54,269 nt of DNA, taken from Clostridia bacterium (lineage in GTDB: Bacteria; Bacillota_A; Clostridia; Christensenellales; Aristaeellaceae). Both the position numbers and the translations under genes were made by a program. Of the stretch, positions 1-6,675 are shown one piece after another (the stretch's first letter is position 1; each line of letters begins with the position of its first letter). Under the pieces are notes generated by a model. It worked only from the letters and a program-made list of their open reading frames with translations, was not told where the DNA came from and did not search any database. Location: assembly GCA_025997215.1 (NCBI GenBank), contig BNUH01000014.1:1-54269 (forward strand), given 5' to 3'.

Positions 1-1
1 A

Positions 2-43
2 TCGATTTGGGAAGCAGCGGAAGTCCTGAAGGCGGCGCAGTAA
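2..43 (+). CDS. C-terminal tail of an upstream gene, probably the ABC importer substrate-binding protein
   Basis: Only 13 codons before TAA at 41-43 lie inside the window, reading SIWEAAEVLKAAQ. The amphipathic tail and its position 30 bp upstream of two amino acid ABC permease genes suggest the last helix of the periplasmic-type binding protein of the same importer. That role is inferred from context; the fragment is too short to identify by itself. The alternative frame starting at base 1 stays open into the permease gene, so the frame choice is also an inference. Confidence 0.35.
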   Translation, partial: SIWEAAEVLKAAQ

Positions 44-73
44 GTTACCCGGATTTAGCATGGAGGATTCAGA

Positions 74-748
74 TTGAACAGCGGACCGTTTTCAATCCGT
101 AACTGGCGCACATGGTTTGACGCCGCGCCGTTGTTTATGAAGGGATATGGGCAGACGCTGCTCATATCCCTTTGGGGGCTGCTGTTCGCTCTGCTGATAG
201 GAATAGTCGCCGGGATAGCGCTGACAGGCAAGAATCGGTGGATATCCGGGATACTAAAGGGGTATATGAGCTTCTTCCAGAACACACCGCTGATGATTCA
301 AGTATTCATGCTATATAATCTGCTGCCTAAGCTGGGCGTAAGGCTTAGCGTCGTGGCGGTGGGCGTGGTGGGGCTGGCGCTGTACACGGGGGCGTACGCG
401 GCGGATATTGTGGCCAGCGCGATCCGCGCGGTGCCGCTCGGCCAGACCGAGGCGGCTGAAAGCCAGGGATTCTCACGCACGCAGACGCTGTGGCTGGTAA
501 TACTGCCACAATCAGTCAAGGTTGCGCTGCCGTCCATGACCAACCAGGCCGTTAATCTTATAAAGAATTCATCCATTTTGGCGGTTATCGCCGGCGGCGA
601 ACTGATGTATGTGGCTAATAGTTGGAGCGGGTCGAACTTAATTTATGGGCCTACGTTTGTTATGACGGGAGTACTATATCTGACGATTTGCCTGCCGATT
701 TCGATGCTGGCGCGGTGGCTGGAGAAACGGAGTGTGCGGAATGCTTGA
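74..748 (+). CDS. Polar amino acid ABC transporter permease (HisM/GlnP family), first subunit
   Basis: Integral membrane subunit of an ABC importer for a polar amino acid. The 224-residue length and about five hydrophobic segments fit the His/Glu/Gln/Arg/opine permease family. The N-terminal segment GYGQTLLISLWG and the cytoplasmic loop EAAESQGFSRTQTLWLVILP (the EAA coupling motif contacting the ATPase) are diagnostic. The start is TTG at 74, preceded by GGAGG at 62-66; no ATG is better placed. It overlaps the next permease gene, so the two are probably translationally coupled and form the heterodimeric channel. The ATPase gene is not in the window and may lie upstream. The exact amino acid transported cannot be read from the sequence. 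Confidence 0.9.
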   Translation: MNSGPFSIRNWRTWFDAAPLFMKGYGQTLLISLWGLLFALLIGIVAGIALTGKNRWISGILKGYMSFFQNTPLMIQVFMLYNLLPKLGVRLSVVAVGVVGLALYTGAYAADIVASAIRAVPLGQTEAAESQGFSRTQTLWLVILPQSVKVALPSMTNQAVNLIKNSSILAVIAGGELMYVANSWSGSNLIYGPTFVMTGVLYLTICLPISMLARWLEKRSVRNA

Positions 749-1421
749 CGTATGGCAGCGCGCGTTCCAGAAGGTATTCACGCCGCAGATTCTCAAATTC
801 CTGGGCACGGGATTGTTGAATACGCTGTATATCGCGGCGGTTTCGATCGCGTTCAGTTTCATATTTGGTACGATGCTGGCGCTGATGCGCTCAAGAAAGA
901 TGGGCCCACTGACCGTATTCGCGACGGTGTATATAGAAGCTATACGGAATATACCGTTAACATTGTTTGTAATTGGCATGCGGTTCATGACGAGGCTGCC
1001 GCCGCTGGAGAGCGGCATCGCGGCGATGACGGTTTTTACGTCGGCGGTCGTGGCCGAGATTGTGCGCGGCGGATTGAATAGTATTCATAATGGACAGTGG
1101 GAGGCGGCGTACTCGCAGGGGTTCAGTACGGTTGGGGCGATGGTGAAGGTTATCGTGCCGCAGGCGTTGAGGCGGATTCGATCGCCGTTGATTGCGCAGT
1201 TTGTGACGACGATTAAGGATACTTCGTTCTGCGCTGCGGTTGGGACTTATGAGTTGTCTTTTACTAGTAAGATTGTAGCGTCGCATAGGACGATAGTTAC
1301 GGCGCAGGATATTTTGGTGGTGTATCTGCTGGTTGCGCTGGCGTACTACGTGGTGAATTTCACATTCTCGACGATCGCGAGGCGGACTGGGGATAGCTCG
1401 GCGAAGGGTGTTGTACGTTAG
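741..1421 (+). CDS. Polar amino acid ABC transporter permease, second subunit
   Basis: Second membrane subunit of the same importer. The ATG at 741 overlaps the end of the previous gene by 8 bp and gives 226 residues beginning MLDVWQRAF. An upstream GTG at 732 in the same frame is possible but less well spaced. The protein carries the same fold as its neighbour, with GLLNTLYIAAVSIAFSF as the first membrane segment and the EAA loop EAAYSQGFSTVGAMVKVIVP around residue 120. Two distinct permeases in tandem are typical for glutamine/glutamate-type importers. The gene ends just before a block of GC-rich hairpins that probably terminates the operon. Confidence 0.9.
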   Translation: MLDVWQRAFQKVFTPQILKFLGTGLLNTLYIAAVSIAFSFIFGTMLALMRSRKMGPLTVFATVYIEAIRNIPLTLFVIGMRFMTRLPPLESGIAAMTVFTSAVVAEIVRGGLNSIHNGQWEAAYSQGFSTVGAMVKVIVPQALRRIRSPLIAQFVTTIKDTSFCAAVGTYELSFTSKIVASHRTIVTAQDILVVYLLVALAYYVVNFTFSTIARRTGDSSAKGVVR

Positions 1422-1437
1422 CGGTTAAAAGGAAGGT

Positions 1438-1505
1438 CCAGGGGGAACCCCTGGCGAGGGTCCAGGGGCGAGAAGCCCCTGGTGGGGTACCGGGGCGAAG
1501 CCCCG
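1438..1505. repeat. Block of three GC-rich hairpins (REP-like element and/or operon terminator)
   Basis: Three consecutive perfect inverted repeats sit between the permease operon and the next gene. At 1438-1454 CCAGGGG pairs with CCCCTGG around GAA. At 1462-1482 CCAGGGGC pairs with GCCCCTGG around GAGAA. At 1491-1505 CGGGGC pairs with GCCCCG around GAA. The first two are variants of one unit. No T-run follows, so a simple intrinsic terminator is not clear. Such hairpin blocks are common dispersed intergenic elements in GC-rich Clostridia. The rest of 1422-1583 shows nothing else I can support. Confidence 0.6.
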
Positions 1506-1583
1506 AAAATATATAAGAGAGTACTGCCAGCCGCACGGAATGCATAGAATCCCCCATGCGTCATCGTAAAAGGGGGACATCCA

Positions 1584-2693
1584 ATGCAGCCGTCTAAGCA
1601 TGGTTTTATAGGCGCGTACACGCGCGATGGTTATGTAATGTTTGATCCCGAGCGTATGCTCAGGGACAGGGCGTCCAAACGGATCCGCATCCGAGGCGGG
1701 TCGGAGAAGGCCCGTGCCGCAGTCATGTCCGCCGTGGCAAGGCGAATAACGGATAGAGGATTTGAGACCAACGCGCTGCATTCGGCGCGCGATCCCGACA
1801 TACTCGAGGGGGTTGTGTGCCCTAGCCTGACATTGGTCATCACGAGCGCGGACGCTGACGAACCGTGCGTGAACGTCGATTCAGCTGACATTTGTATCGA
1901 TTTAGATGAGTCACTGCGCACCGTCCGCTCGGTCGGTTATCAAGAAATGTTGAGCGCGCTCATGGATGAGGCGCGGTCATTCGAGCTGCGCGCTGTGCAT
2001 TATATGGAATCCGCGGCACCCCTGCGCGCCGACGCCGAAGAGGAATACGCGCGAATGCTCAATCCAGTCGCGCTGGATCGGTTGCTTGCGCCGTGGCTCG
2101 AGACAATTGAGGCGCACCGGGATTCACAAGACGGCGGTGTCGAGTCGCGATTTTTCGCGGAGGCTGTCACATCGCGCGGGTTGGTGCAGTATTTGGATAC
2201 CGTCATGATGCCGCGGCTGTGGCGCGTGTCGGGGCCGTGGGGCGGCGACTTCCACACACCGTTAGCACGGTTGAGGGATTCGGCGCTGTCGCGCGGGTTG
2301 CACGTCATGTGCGCTATGGAGGCCTGCCATCCCAGCCGGATAGCGCACTTGCTGATACCCGAATTGGGATTATTTATTACATCAGAAGTGAATGTTCACG
2401 CGCTGGCCAGCGCCGCTCAGCGGACCATCGATCTGCGGCTGGTCATGCCCGCCGCTGAGAATTTGTCACAACATACGCTTCGCGCACTGGCGTTTGACGA
2501 ACTCATGTGCGAACAGTTGATGGAAAAGGCCGCGTATTCGTTGGAATTAGCGTGCAAGACCCGCGCACGGATCGACCGGCTGATCGAGGAACGCGTGGAT
2601 GAACAGGTTCAAACACTCATGACGAACGCTGCACTCGCCGCGCTCGAACCAGCGTTTATGGAAGCCACACGGTTTGAAGAGAGGTTCGCTTAG
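1584..2693 (+). CDS. PRK06851-like double P-loop-family protein with both Walker A motifs eroded
   Basis: A 369-residue protein built as two homologous halves. Each half opens with a short strand pattern (FIGAYTRDGYVMF near residue 8; RFFAEAVTSRGLVQYLD near 189), then the place for a P-loop, then a DPD.LEGVV or HPSRIAHLLIPEL segment. That two-half plan matches, from memory, the PRK06851 family of Firmicute ATPases of unknown role. In the family each half has a GxPGTGKST-type loop. Here the equivalents are RGGSEKARAAV (about 37-47) and GPWGGDFHTPLAR (217-229), with no Lys-Ser/Thr pair. The reading frame is intact and the start ATG at 1584 follows AGGGGGA at 1570-1576. It probably does not hydrolyse nucleotide and may be a structural or regulatory derivative. 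The family assignment is moderately sure; its function is unknown. Confidence 0.6.
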   Translation: MQPSKHGFIGAYTRDGYVMFDPERMLRDRASKRIRIRGGSEKARAAVMSAVARRITDRGFETNALHSARDPDILEGVVCPSLTLVITSADADEPCVNVDSADICIDLDESLRTVRSVGYQEMLSALMDEARSFELRAVHYMESAAPLRADAEEEYARMLNPVALDRLLAPWLETIEAHRDSQDGGVESRFFAEAVTSRGLVQYLDTVMMPRLWRVSGPWGGDFHTPLARLRDSALSRGLHVMCAMEACHPSRIAHLLIPELGLFITSEVNVHALASAAQRTIDLRLVMPAAENLSQHTLRALAFDELMCEQLMEKAAYSLELACKTRARIDRLIEERVDEQVQTLMTNAALAALEPAFMEATRFEERFA

Positions 2694-2788
2694 AATTCAA
2701 AATAAATTCAAGAAAAACTTTGCGATTCAGTATAAGCCGCCGACTAATGGGCACAATACAGGAAACGGTATAAGGAGGCGCTAACCAA

Positions 2789-3001
2789 GTGGATCGATTT
2801 TCGCTGCTGCTGGTGATACTGGGCGCGATCAACTGGGGCCTGATCGCAATATTCCAGTTTGACTTGATTGGGTATGTATTCGGCGGGCAGGGCGCGGTCA
2901 TCAGCCGCGTCATATATGGTCTGATCGCGCTGGCGGGGCTGTGGTGCATCTCGCTGCTGTTCCGCGATCATGACCGCGACCGCGACGTCGTCAGGGATTG
3001 A
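2789..3001 (+). CDS. DUF378 family small membrane protein
   Basis: A 70-residue protein with two hydrophobic segments (LLLVILGAINWGLIAIF and VISRVIYGLIALAGLWCISLL) and the GAINWGL signature typical of DUF378 (YuzA-like) proteins. It ends in a charged DRDRD tail, so both ends are probably cytoplasmic. The GTG start at 2789 follows AAGGAGG at 2772-2778. It stands alone between the P-loop-like gene and the Rpn nuclease. The biochemical role of this family is unknown. An imperfect hairpin at about 3066-3090 (GACTGCCGC / GCGGCGGTTCC) downstream may terminate it. Confidence 0.85.
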   Translation: MDRFSLLLVILGAINWGLIAIFQFDLIGYVFGGQGAVISRVIYGLIALAGLWCISLLFRDHDRDRDVVRD

Positions 3002-3106
3002 TAGACGACATTTAAACTTACGGTTTCCGGGCGCTTCATTGCTCATTCTCCTTTCTGGGTGGAGGGACTGCCGCGAATTGCGGCGGTTCCTTCGCTCATT
3101 ATATAC

Positions 3107-3135
3107 TTGTAACCGTGAGGCGGATATGGTAGAAT
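3107..3135 (+). promoter_or_regulatory. Predicted housekeeping promoter of the Rpn nuclease gene
   Basis: TTGTAA at 3107-3112, a 17-base spacer and TAGAAT at 3130-3135. Transcription would start near 3142, giving a leader of about 10 nt before the ATG at 3153. This is a pattern match only. Confidence 0.5.
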
Positions 3136-3152
3136 AGACGCAGAAAGGTTGG

Positions 3153-4076
3153 ATGCTGAATATGCCCAATGAAAGCGCCTCGACGAACCGCGAATATAAG
3201 AGCAGCGTATTCGCCTCCTATTTTTCGGAGTCGAAAGAACGCCTTATTGAGGTATATAACGCGTTATCCAAGACGCAATATCCTCCGGATACCCCTGTTG
3301 AGATAAATACGCTCGACGACGCGCTGTTCCATGGGAGGATTAACGATGTCTCATTTTTGCTGAACAATGTGCTGGTTGTTTTGATAGAGCACCAGTCTAC
3401 TTGGAATCCGAATATGCCGTTTAGGATATTGTTGTATATTGCTAGGGTGCTGGAGCGGATGTATCCGGATATGAGGCCGTATTATAGTTCATCGCTAAAA
3501 AAGATAGCGAATGTTCAATGCTTTGTATTTTACAATGGCCGCGAAGATCGGCCTGATGTGACGAAGTTGAGGCTTTCAGACGCATTTGAAGCCGTACCAG
3601 GCGAGATGGAGGATTCCGAACTTAGCAATCAGCTAGAGCTTATCGTGCCGGTATTTAATATTAATGCCGGAAAGAATCATGATTTGCTGTCAAAGAGTAA
3701 ATCGTTGAACGATTACGTTGTGTTCATCGGGAAAATGCATGAGTTGCTGGCGTCTGGTATGGATCGGACGAAGATTACAAAAGCGGCTATCGATTATTGC
3801 GTTAAACAGGGCATCATGGTGGATTATTTAAAAAAACATGCAACGGAGGTGCTGGGGGTGTTGTTTCATGAGTTCAATCTGGAGGAGTATGGTGAAGTTA
3901 GGTTTGAGGATGGATGGGAAGCCGGACGTGAAGCCGAACGTGTAGACCAACGCCGAAAGTCGATATTGAACGCCATTTCCATGGGCTGTGACGACGCGTT
4001 CATTGCGAAACTGGTGGATGCGCGCATCGAAGAGGTAAGGGAAATGCGCCAAGAATTGCTTATGGCGGCGAGATAA
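3153..4076 (+). CDS. Rpn family recombination-promoting nuclease / putative transposase (PD-(D/E)XK)
   Basis: A 307-residue protein of the Rpn (PDDEXK_2) family, which are DNA nucleases that raise recombination and, in enteric bacteria, have been described as antiphage toxins. The nuclease core is visible as GRINDVSF (Asp65) followed by VLIEHQS (Glu79-His-Gln81), and then MPFRILLYIARVLERMYP. The last about 72 residues form a separate module, EFNLEEYGEVRFEDG, then RRK and a DDAFIAKLVDARIEEV helix pair. This module is preceded inside the gene by a perfect Shine-Dalgarno sequence and GTG, so a short C-terminal product is likely. Two further copies of just this module follow downstream. The ATG at 3153 has AAAGG at 3143-3147. 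No transposon ends were seen, so this is better read as an Rpn nuclease than as an insertion sequence. Confidence 0.85.
   Translation: MLNMPNESASTNREYKSSVFASYFSESKERLIEVYNALSKTQYPPDTPVEINTLDDALFHGRINDVSFLLNNVLVVLIEHQSTWNPNMPFRILLYIARVLERMYPDMRPYYSSSLKKIANVQCFVFYNGREDRPDVTKLRLSDAFEAVPGEMEDSELSNQLELIVPVFNINAGKNHDLLSKSKSLNDYVVFIGKMHELLASGMDRTKITKAAIDYCVKQGIMVDYLKKHATEVLGVLFHEFNLEEYGEVRFEDGWEAGREAERVDQRRKSILNAISMGCDDAFIAKLVDARIEEVREMRQELLMAAR
3845..3860 (+). promoter_or_regulatory. Internal ribosome binding site and GTG start inside the rpn gene
   Basis: GGAGGT at 3845-3850 is followed after exactly 7 bases by an in-frame GTG at 3858. Initiation here would make a 72-residue protein equal to the Rpn C-terminal module. 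The same GGAGGT-N7-GTG arrangement heads each of the two downstream stand-alone copies, which argues that the internal site is functional. Known Rpn biology (an RpnS antitoxin made from an internal start) supports the reading; expression here is inferred. Confidence 0.6.
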
Positions 4077-4123
4077 ACGTCTCGAACCGAGGAATAAACT
4101 TATATGCAATGGAGGTGTTTGAG

Positions 4124-4318
4124 GTGCGATGGGGCGAGTTCAATCTGGAGGAATATGGTGAGGTTAGGTTTGAGGATGGGGTGGATGACTACCGCCGAAA
4201 GACGATTAAGCACGCCATTTCCATAGGCTATGACGACGCATCCATAGCAGTTTTGGTGGATGCGCCTATCAAAGAGGTAAGGGAAATACGCCAAGAATTG
4301 CTAATGACAGTGAAATAA
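4124..4318 (+). CDS. Stand-alone copy of the Rpn C-terminal domain (RpnS-like, candidate antitoxin)
   Basis: A 64-residue protein nearly collinear with the last 72 residues of the Rpn nuclease upstream. It shares EFNLEEYGEVRFEDG, then RRKTIKHAIS, GYDDASIAVLVDA and EVREIRQELL. It lacks the nuclease core, and about seven residues after FEDG are missing. The GTG at 4124 lies 7 bases after GGAGGT at 4111-4116, exactly as at the internal site in the parent gene. An ATG at 4109 overlaps the Shine-Dalgarno sequence and is less likely. It lies 47 bp downstream of the nuclease stop and is probably in the same transcript. By analogy with RpnS it would dimerise with and restrain the nuclease. That function is inference. 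Confidence 0.65.
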   Translation: MRWGEFNLEEYGEVRFEDGVDDYRRKTIKHAISIGYDDASIAVLVDAPIKEVREIRQELLMTVK

Positions 4319-4363
4319 ACTCCGCAAACGCGGCAATAAAAACATGCAACGGAGGTGTCAGGG

Positions 4364-4576
4364 GTGGAGTCGGTAGTGGAGATGCTAACTTATGAGTTTT
4401 TTATTAATGATTATGGTGAAGCCAAGTTTAAGGATGGATTTAATGCCGGACGGCGAAAGATGATGAAGCGCTTAATTATCAAAGGCTATGACGACGCGTT
4501 CATTGCTAATTTCTTGGATGAACGTATCGAAGAGGTAACGGAACTGCGCCAAGAAATGCTTACGGCAGTGAAATAA
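4364..4576 (+). CDS. Second stand-alone copy of the Rpn C-terminal domain, more diverged
   Basis: A 70-residue protein with the same plan: a Tyr-Gly-Glu-x-x-Phe-x-Asp-Gly stretch, RRKMMKRLIIKGYDDAFIANF, then LDERIEEVTELRQEML. The N-terminal part (ESVVEMLTYEFF) differs from the other two copies. The GTG at 4364 follows GGAGGT (4351-4356) by 7 bases; an upstream GTG at 4355 in frame overlaps that site. Its last 17 bases overlap, tail to tail, the 3' end of the ATP-grasp gene on the other strand. The stronger divergence could mean a different partner or relaxed selection, but the frame is intact. Confidence 0.6.
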   Translation: MESVVEMLTYEFFINDYGEAKFKDGFNAGRRKMMKRLIIKGYDDAFIANFLDERIEEVTELRQEMLTAVK

Positions 4577-5576
4577 ACTCCCCAAACCTGGGCATGATGC
4601 CTACGCCGTCCGGGAAGTGCGCGGCAAACTGCGGTATGGCGTGGCTGGGGAATGAGTTCCCTTCGATGAATAGCGGGCTGTCCGCCGTGACCGCCACGTC
4701 CCACGCTACGAATCGCACGCGCGGCTTGACGCGCATGGCTTTCAGGCACATATCGACGGCTTCCTGGAAGAAGGGGATTTGGAAGCCGGGTATACGCGTG
4801 CCTGTCAGCGGGTGCGTTTCGAATGCGCGTCCGGCCTTGTCCGCGCCGACGGCGCTTAGTTTTCCAGTATTAAGGTCGATCGGCGCGGCCATGCCGCCGC
4901 AATCGACATTATCCATCACCCTGCCGTTGCCTATGCGCAGGTATGCGTAAACCACGCCTTGTTTCTTGTCACTTAATAACGTTGCTATTCTCATCGTGTT
5001 TACGGATGTAGGACATAATGACGACATAACGGGATGCTGAACGACGCAGTCCTCGAGCAGGGTAAGATTCTTCTTACGTAATAATGATTCAAACGCGGCG
5101 GGATCGGCGAACGCATCCGGCGTAAACTTTTCAATGCCCTGACCGCTGGAACCATCCATTGGTTTGGCGATGATATCGCCGCGACCTTTCAGCCATGTGG
5201 CCAGCGCGCTGGAAACGGCCGCATCATTACTGGTTAAGTCGAACCAGTCACGGTGCAGGTATTCCGCGAACAGCGTGTTGAATTCATTCTTGTTGTCGAA
5301 AAAGTGCCAGTCGGCCTTGTCGTTCATCCGCTGGACGATGGCGTTGGATTTGCCGCGCGTGATCTGGGTGGCGCGCTGGGCATCGGTCAACCGATAAAAC
5401 TCCGCAATCTTGTAATCCATGTAGCCCGCTTGATACTTGATGGCGCAACGGAACATATCGGCCATCAGCCACAGCACGGAGCGCTTGGCGATGGGCGCGA
5501 GATGCCGCGCGGTTGAGAGCATCTTACCCCAATCCATGTGAAGCGCGCGGCGGATAAGGTATCGGATGCGGTTCAT
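4560..5576 (-). CDS. ATP-grasp family protein (sugar-transfer-associated type)
   Basis: A 338-residue protein resembling the ATPgrasp_ST group found near capsule and polysaccharide genes, in which ATP-grasp enzymes activate carboxylates. Visible features are IIAKPMDGSSGQGIEKF (nucleotide-binding Lys and glycine loop), VVQHPVMSSLCPTSVNTMRI, and FVAWDVAVTADSPLFIEGN, whose E-x-N would bind metal. The ATG at 5576 (MNRIRYLIRRAL) has GGAGG just upstream; a longer frame from 5624 adds residues without a better start. It is the last gene of a minus-strand trio with the EamA half-transporter and the P-loop kinase. Its 3' end overlaps the last Rpn-domain copy by 17 bp. The substrate is unknown. Confidence 0.75.
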   Translation of the reverse strand: MNRIRYLIRRALHMDWGKMLSTARHLAPIAKRSVLWLMADMFRCAIKYQAGYMDYKIAEFYRLTDAQRATQITRGKSNAIVQRMNDKADWHFFDNKNEFNTLFAEYLHRDWFDLTSNDAAVSSALATWLKGRGDIIAKPMDGSSGQGIEKFTPDAFADPAAFESLLRKKNLTLLEDCVVQHPVMSSLCPTSVNTMRIATLLSDKKQGVVYAYLRIGNGRVMDNVDCGGMAAPIDLNTGKLSAVGADKAGRAFETHPLTGTRIPGFQIPFFQEAVDMCLKAMRVKPRVRFVAWDVAVTADSPLFIEGNSFPSHAIPQFAAHFPDGVGIMPRFGEFISLP

Positions 5577-5592
5577 AATGCCTCCATAAATA

Positions 5593-6006
5593 TTATAGCG
5601 CCAATACCAGCGTGCCGGCGGCAATCAGTAATCCGCCTATAATAGATTTAACGCCAACCTTTTCTCCAAGTATAAGGAACGCCATCGCCATACTGATGAC
5701 CACGCTTAGTTTGTCGATCGGCACGACTTTTGATACCGGGCCGGTTTGCAGCGCGCGATAATAAAACAGCCAGCTAAGCCCCGTCGCACAGCCGGATAAC
5801 ACCAGGAACAGCCAGCTTTTGCGCGTGATATCCAGCACCTCATGCTGGCGTCCGGTGATGAAAACCAAACCCCAAGCCATGATTAACACCATCGCAGTGC
5901 GCACGGCGGTGGCCACATTCGAATTGACATCCTCGATGCCGATCTTGGCCAGTATTGATGTGGCCGCCGCGAACACGGCCGAGACCAGCGCGTATACTAT
6001 CCACAT
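5593..6006 (-). CDS. EamA-type transporter, half-size (single EamA domain)
   Basis: A 137-residue membrane protein with about five hydrophobic segments. It opens MWIVYALVSAVFAAATSILA and closes with VIGLL-like glycine-rich segments (LILGEKVGVKSIIGGLLIAAGTL). The motif LGEKV followed by a final helix is the typical end of one EamA (drug/metabolite transporter) domain. Full-length members have two such domains, while half-size members work as dimers. The gene starts 5 bp after the kinase stop on the minus strand, so both are co-transcribed. The transported molecule cannot be deduced. Confidence 0.8.
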   Translation of the reverse strand: MWIVYALVSAVFAAATSILAKIGIEDVNSNVATAVRTAMVLIMAWGLVFITGRQHEVLDITRKSWLFLVLSGCATGLSWLFYYRALQTGPVSKVVPIDKLSVVISMAMAFLILGEKVGVKSIIGGLLIAAGTLVLAL

Positions 6007-6010
6007 ATGA

Positions 6011-6490
6011 TTACTGGGTAAATCCTTCTAGCTCTTCAGCTGTACAATGTTGGAAATGGCCGCAGTATTTTTTCATCAATTCAAATGGGATCGTGAAGGC
6101 CAGCGTTTCGCCGCGCGCTACGGATTCGTTCCGCTCACCTAAGCGGCGGAATAATTCCGCTTCTGGCGCGTTCATGTAGTGGATTATGCAATCCACGCCT
6201 AAGTTTTTCGCGCGCTGCTTGTAATCGTCGCGCTCCTCTTTAGACCACAAACCGAAGTCCACGATCACGTTAATCCCCAGCGCTAGCGAGCGGGATGCGA
6301 TTTCCCACATTATTGCCTCGATTACTTCGTGATGCTCGTTATGGCGCGAGTCGAGCGCGTCGTCGCCGAATAATCGCAGGTGCCAATGATCCCCCGTCAG
6401 GCGCAACGCATTGCACTCGCGCTCAATTTCCTTGGCGCGGGTGGTCTTGCCGCTGCAGGGGAGACCGACCATCAGATGCAGTGTAGCCAT
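6011..6490 (-). CDS. P-loop small-molecule kinase (AAA_33 / zeta-like)
   Basis: A 159-residue protein with Walker A GLPCSGKT at residues 9-16, followed by a compact kinase fold: LTGDHWHLRLFGDD (acceptor-side acidic motif), NVIVDFGLWSKEERDDYK (a Walker B-like Asp) and RRLGERN (lid arginines). This resembles stand-alone AAA_33 kinases and the catalytic core of zeta toxins. No antitoxin-like partner is adjacent, so a metabolite or antibiotic kinase is as likely as a toxin. The ATG at 6490 has only a weak AGG upstream. It leads the minus-strand operon with EamA and ATP-grasp. The 185 bp separating it from the plus-strand TPR gene contains a minus-strand TATAAT at 6603-6608 without a clear -35. 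Confidence 0.7.
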   Translation of the reverse strand: MATLHLMVGLPCSGKTTRAKEIERECNALRLTGDHWHLRLFGDDALDSRHNEHHEVIEAIMWEIASRSLALGINVIVDFGLWSKEERDDYKQRAKNLGVDCIIHYMNAPEAELFRRLGERNESVARGETLAFTIPFELMKKYCGHFQHCTAEELEGFTQ

Positions 6491-6675
6491 GGATTTGCCT
6501 ATTCGTCATGATCCGCCGTTCTCCTGCCGTTACAGAATAATTTCATTTAGTAACTGAATATCGCGGAGCCAGGCAGGGAATTAACCCGTGGGCGTCGAAA
6601 GTATTATAACCGGGGGTTGTTGCCGGATTGCTGAAGATGGTTAGATTATAGAATTGTTATGAATGGGAGGGTGTT

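Larger units (their letters stand above)
3841..4590 (+). repeat. Tandem triplication of the 3' end of the rpn gene
   Basis: Three diverged direct repeats of about 240-270 bp begin at GCAACGGAGGTG or GCAATGGAGGTG (3840, 4107, 4346) and run through the C-terminal module to just past each stop codon. After the second and third copies the sequence TGAAATAAACTCC followed by CAAAC recurs. The first unit is part of the complete nuclease gene. The other two carry only the C-terminal module. Divergence is greatest in the third copy, so the duplications are not recent. Confidence 0.8.

Noticed and set aside
3153..4576. An insertion sequence, from the putative-transposase name of the Rpn family
   Set aside because: No terminal inverted repeats or target-site duplications were seen around the gene; the repeats are direct copies of its 3' end.
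6011..6490. Zeta-type toxin of a toxin-antitoxin pair
   Set aside because: There is no epsilon-like small antitoxin next to it, and the operon partners are a transporter and an ATP-grasp enzyme, so a metabolite kinase is at least as likely.
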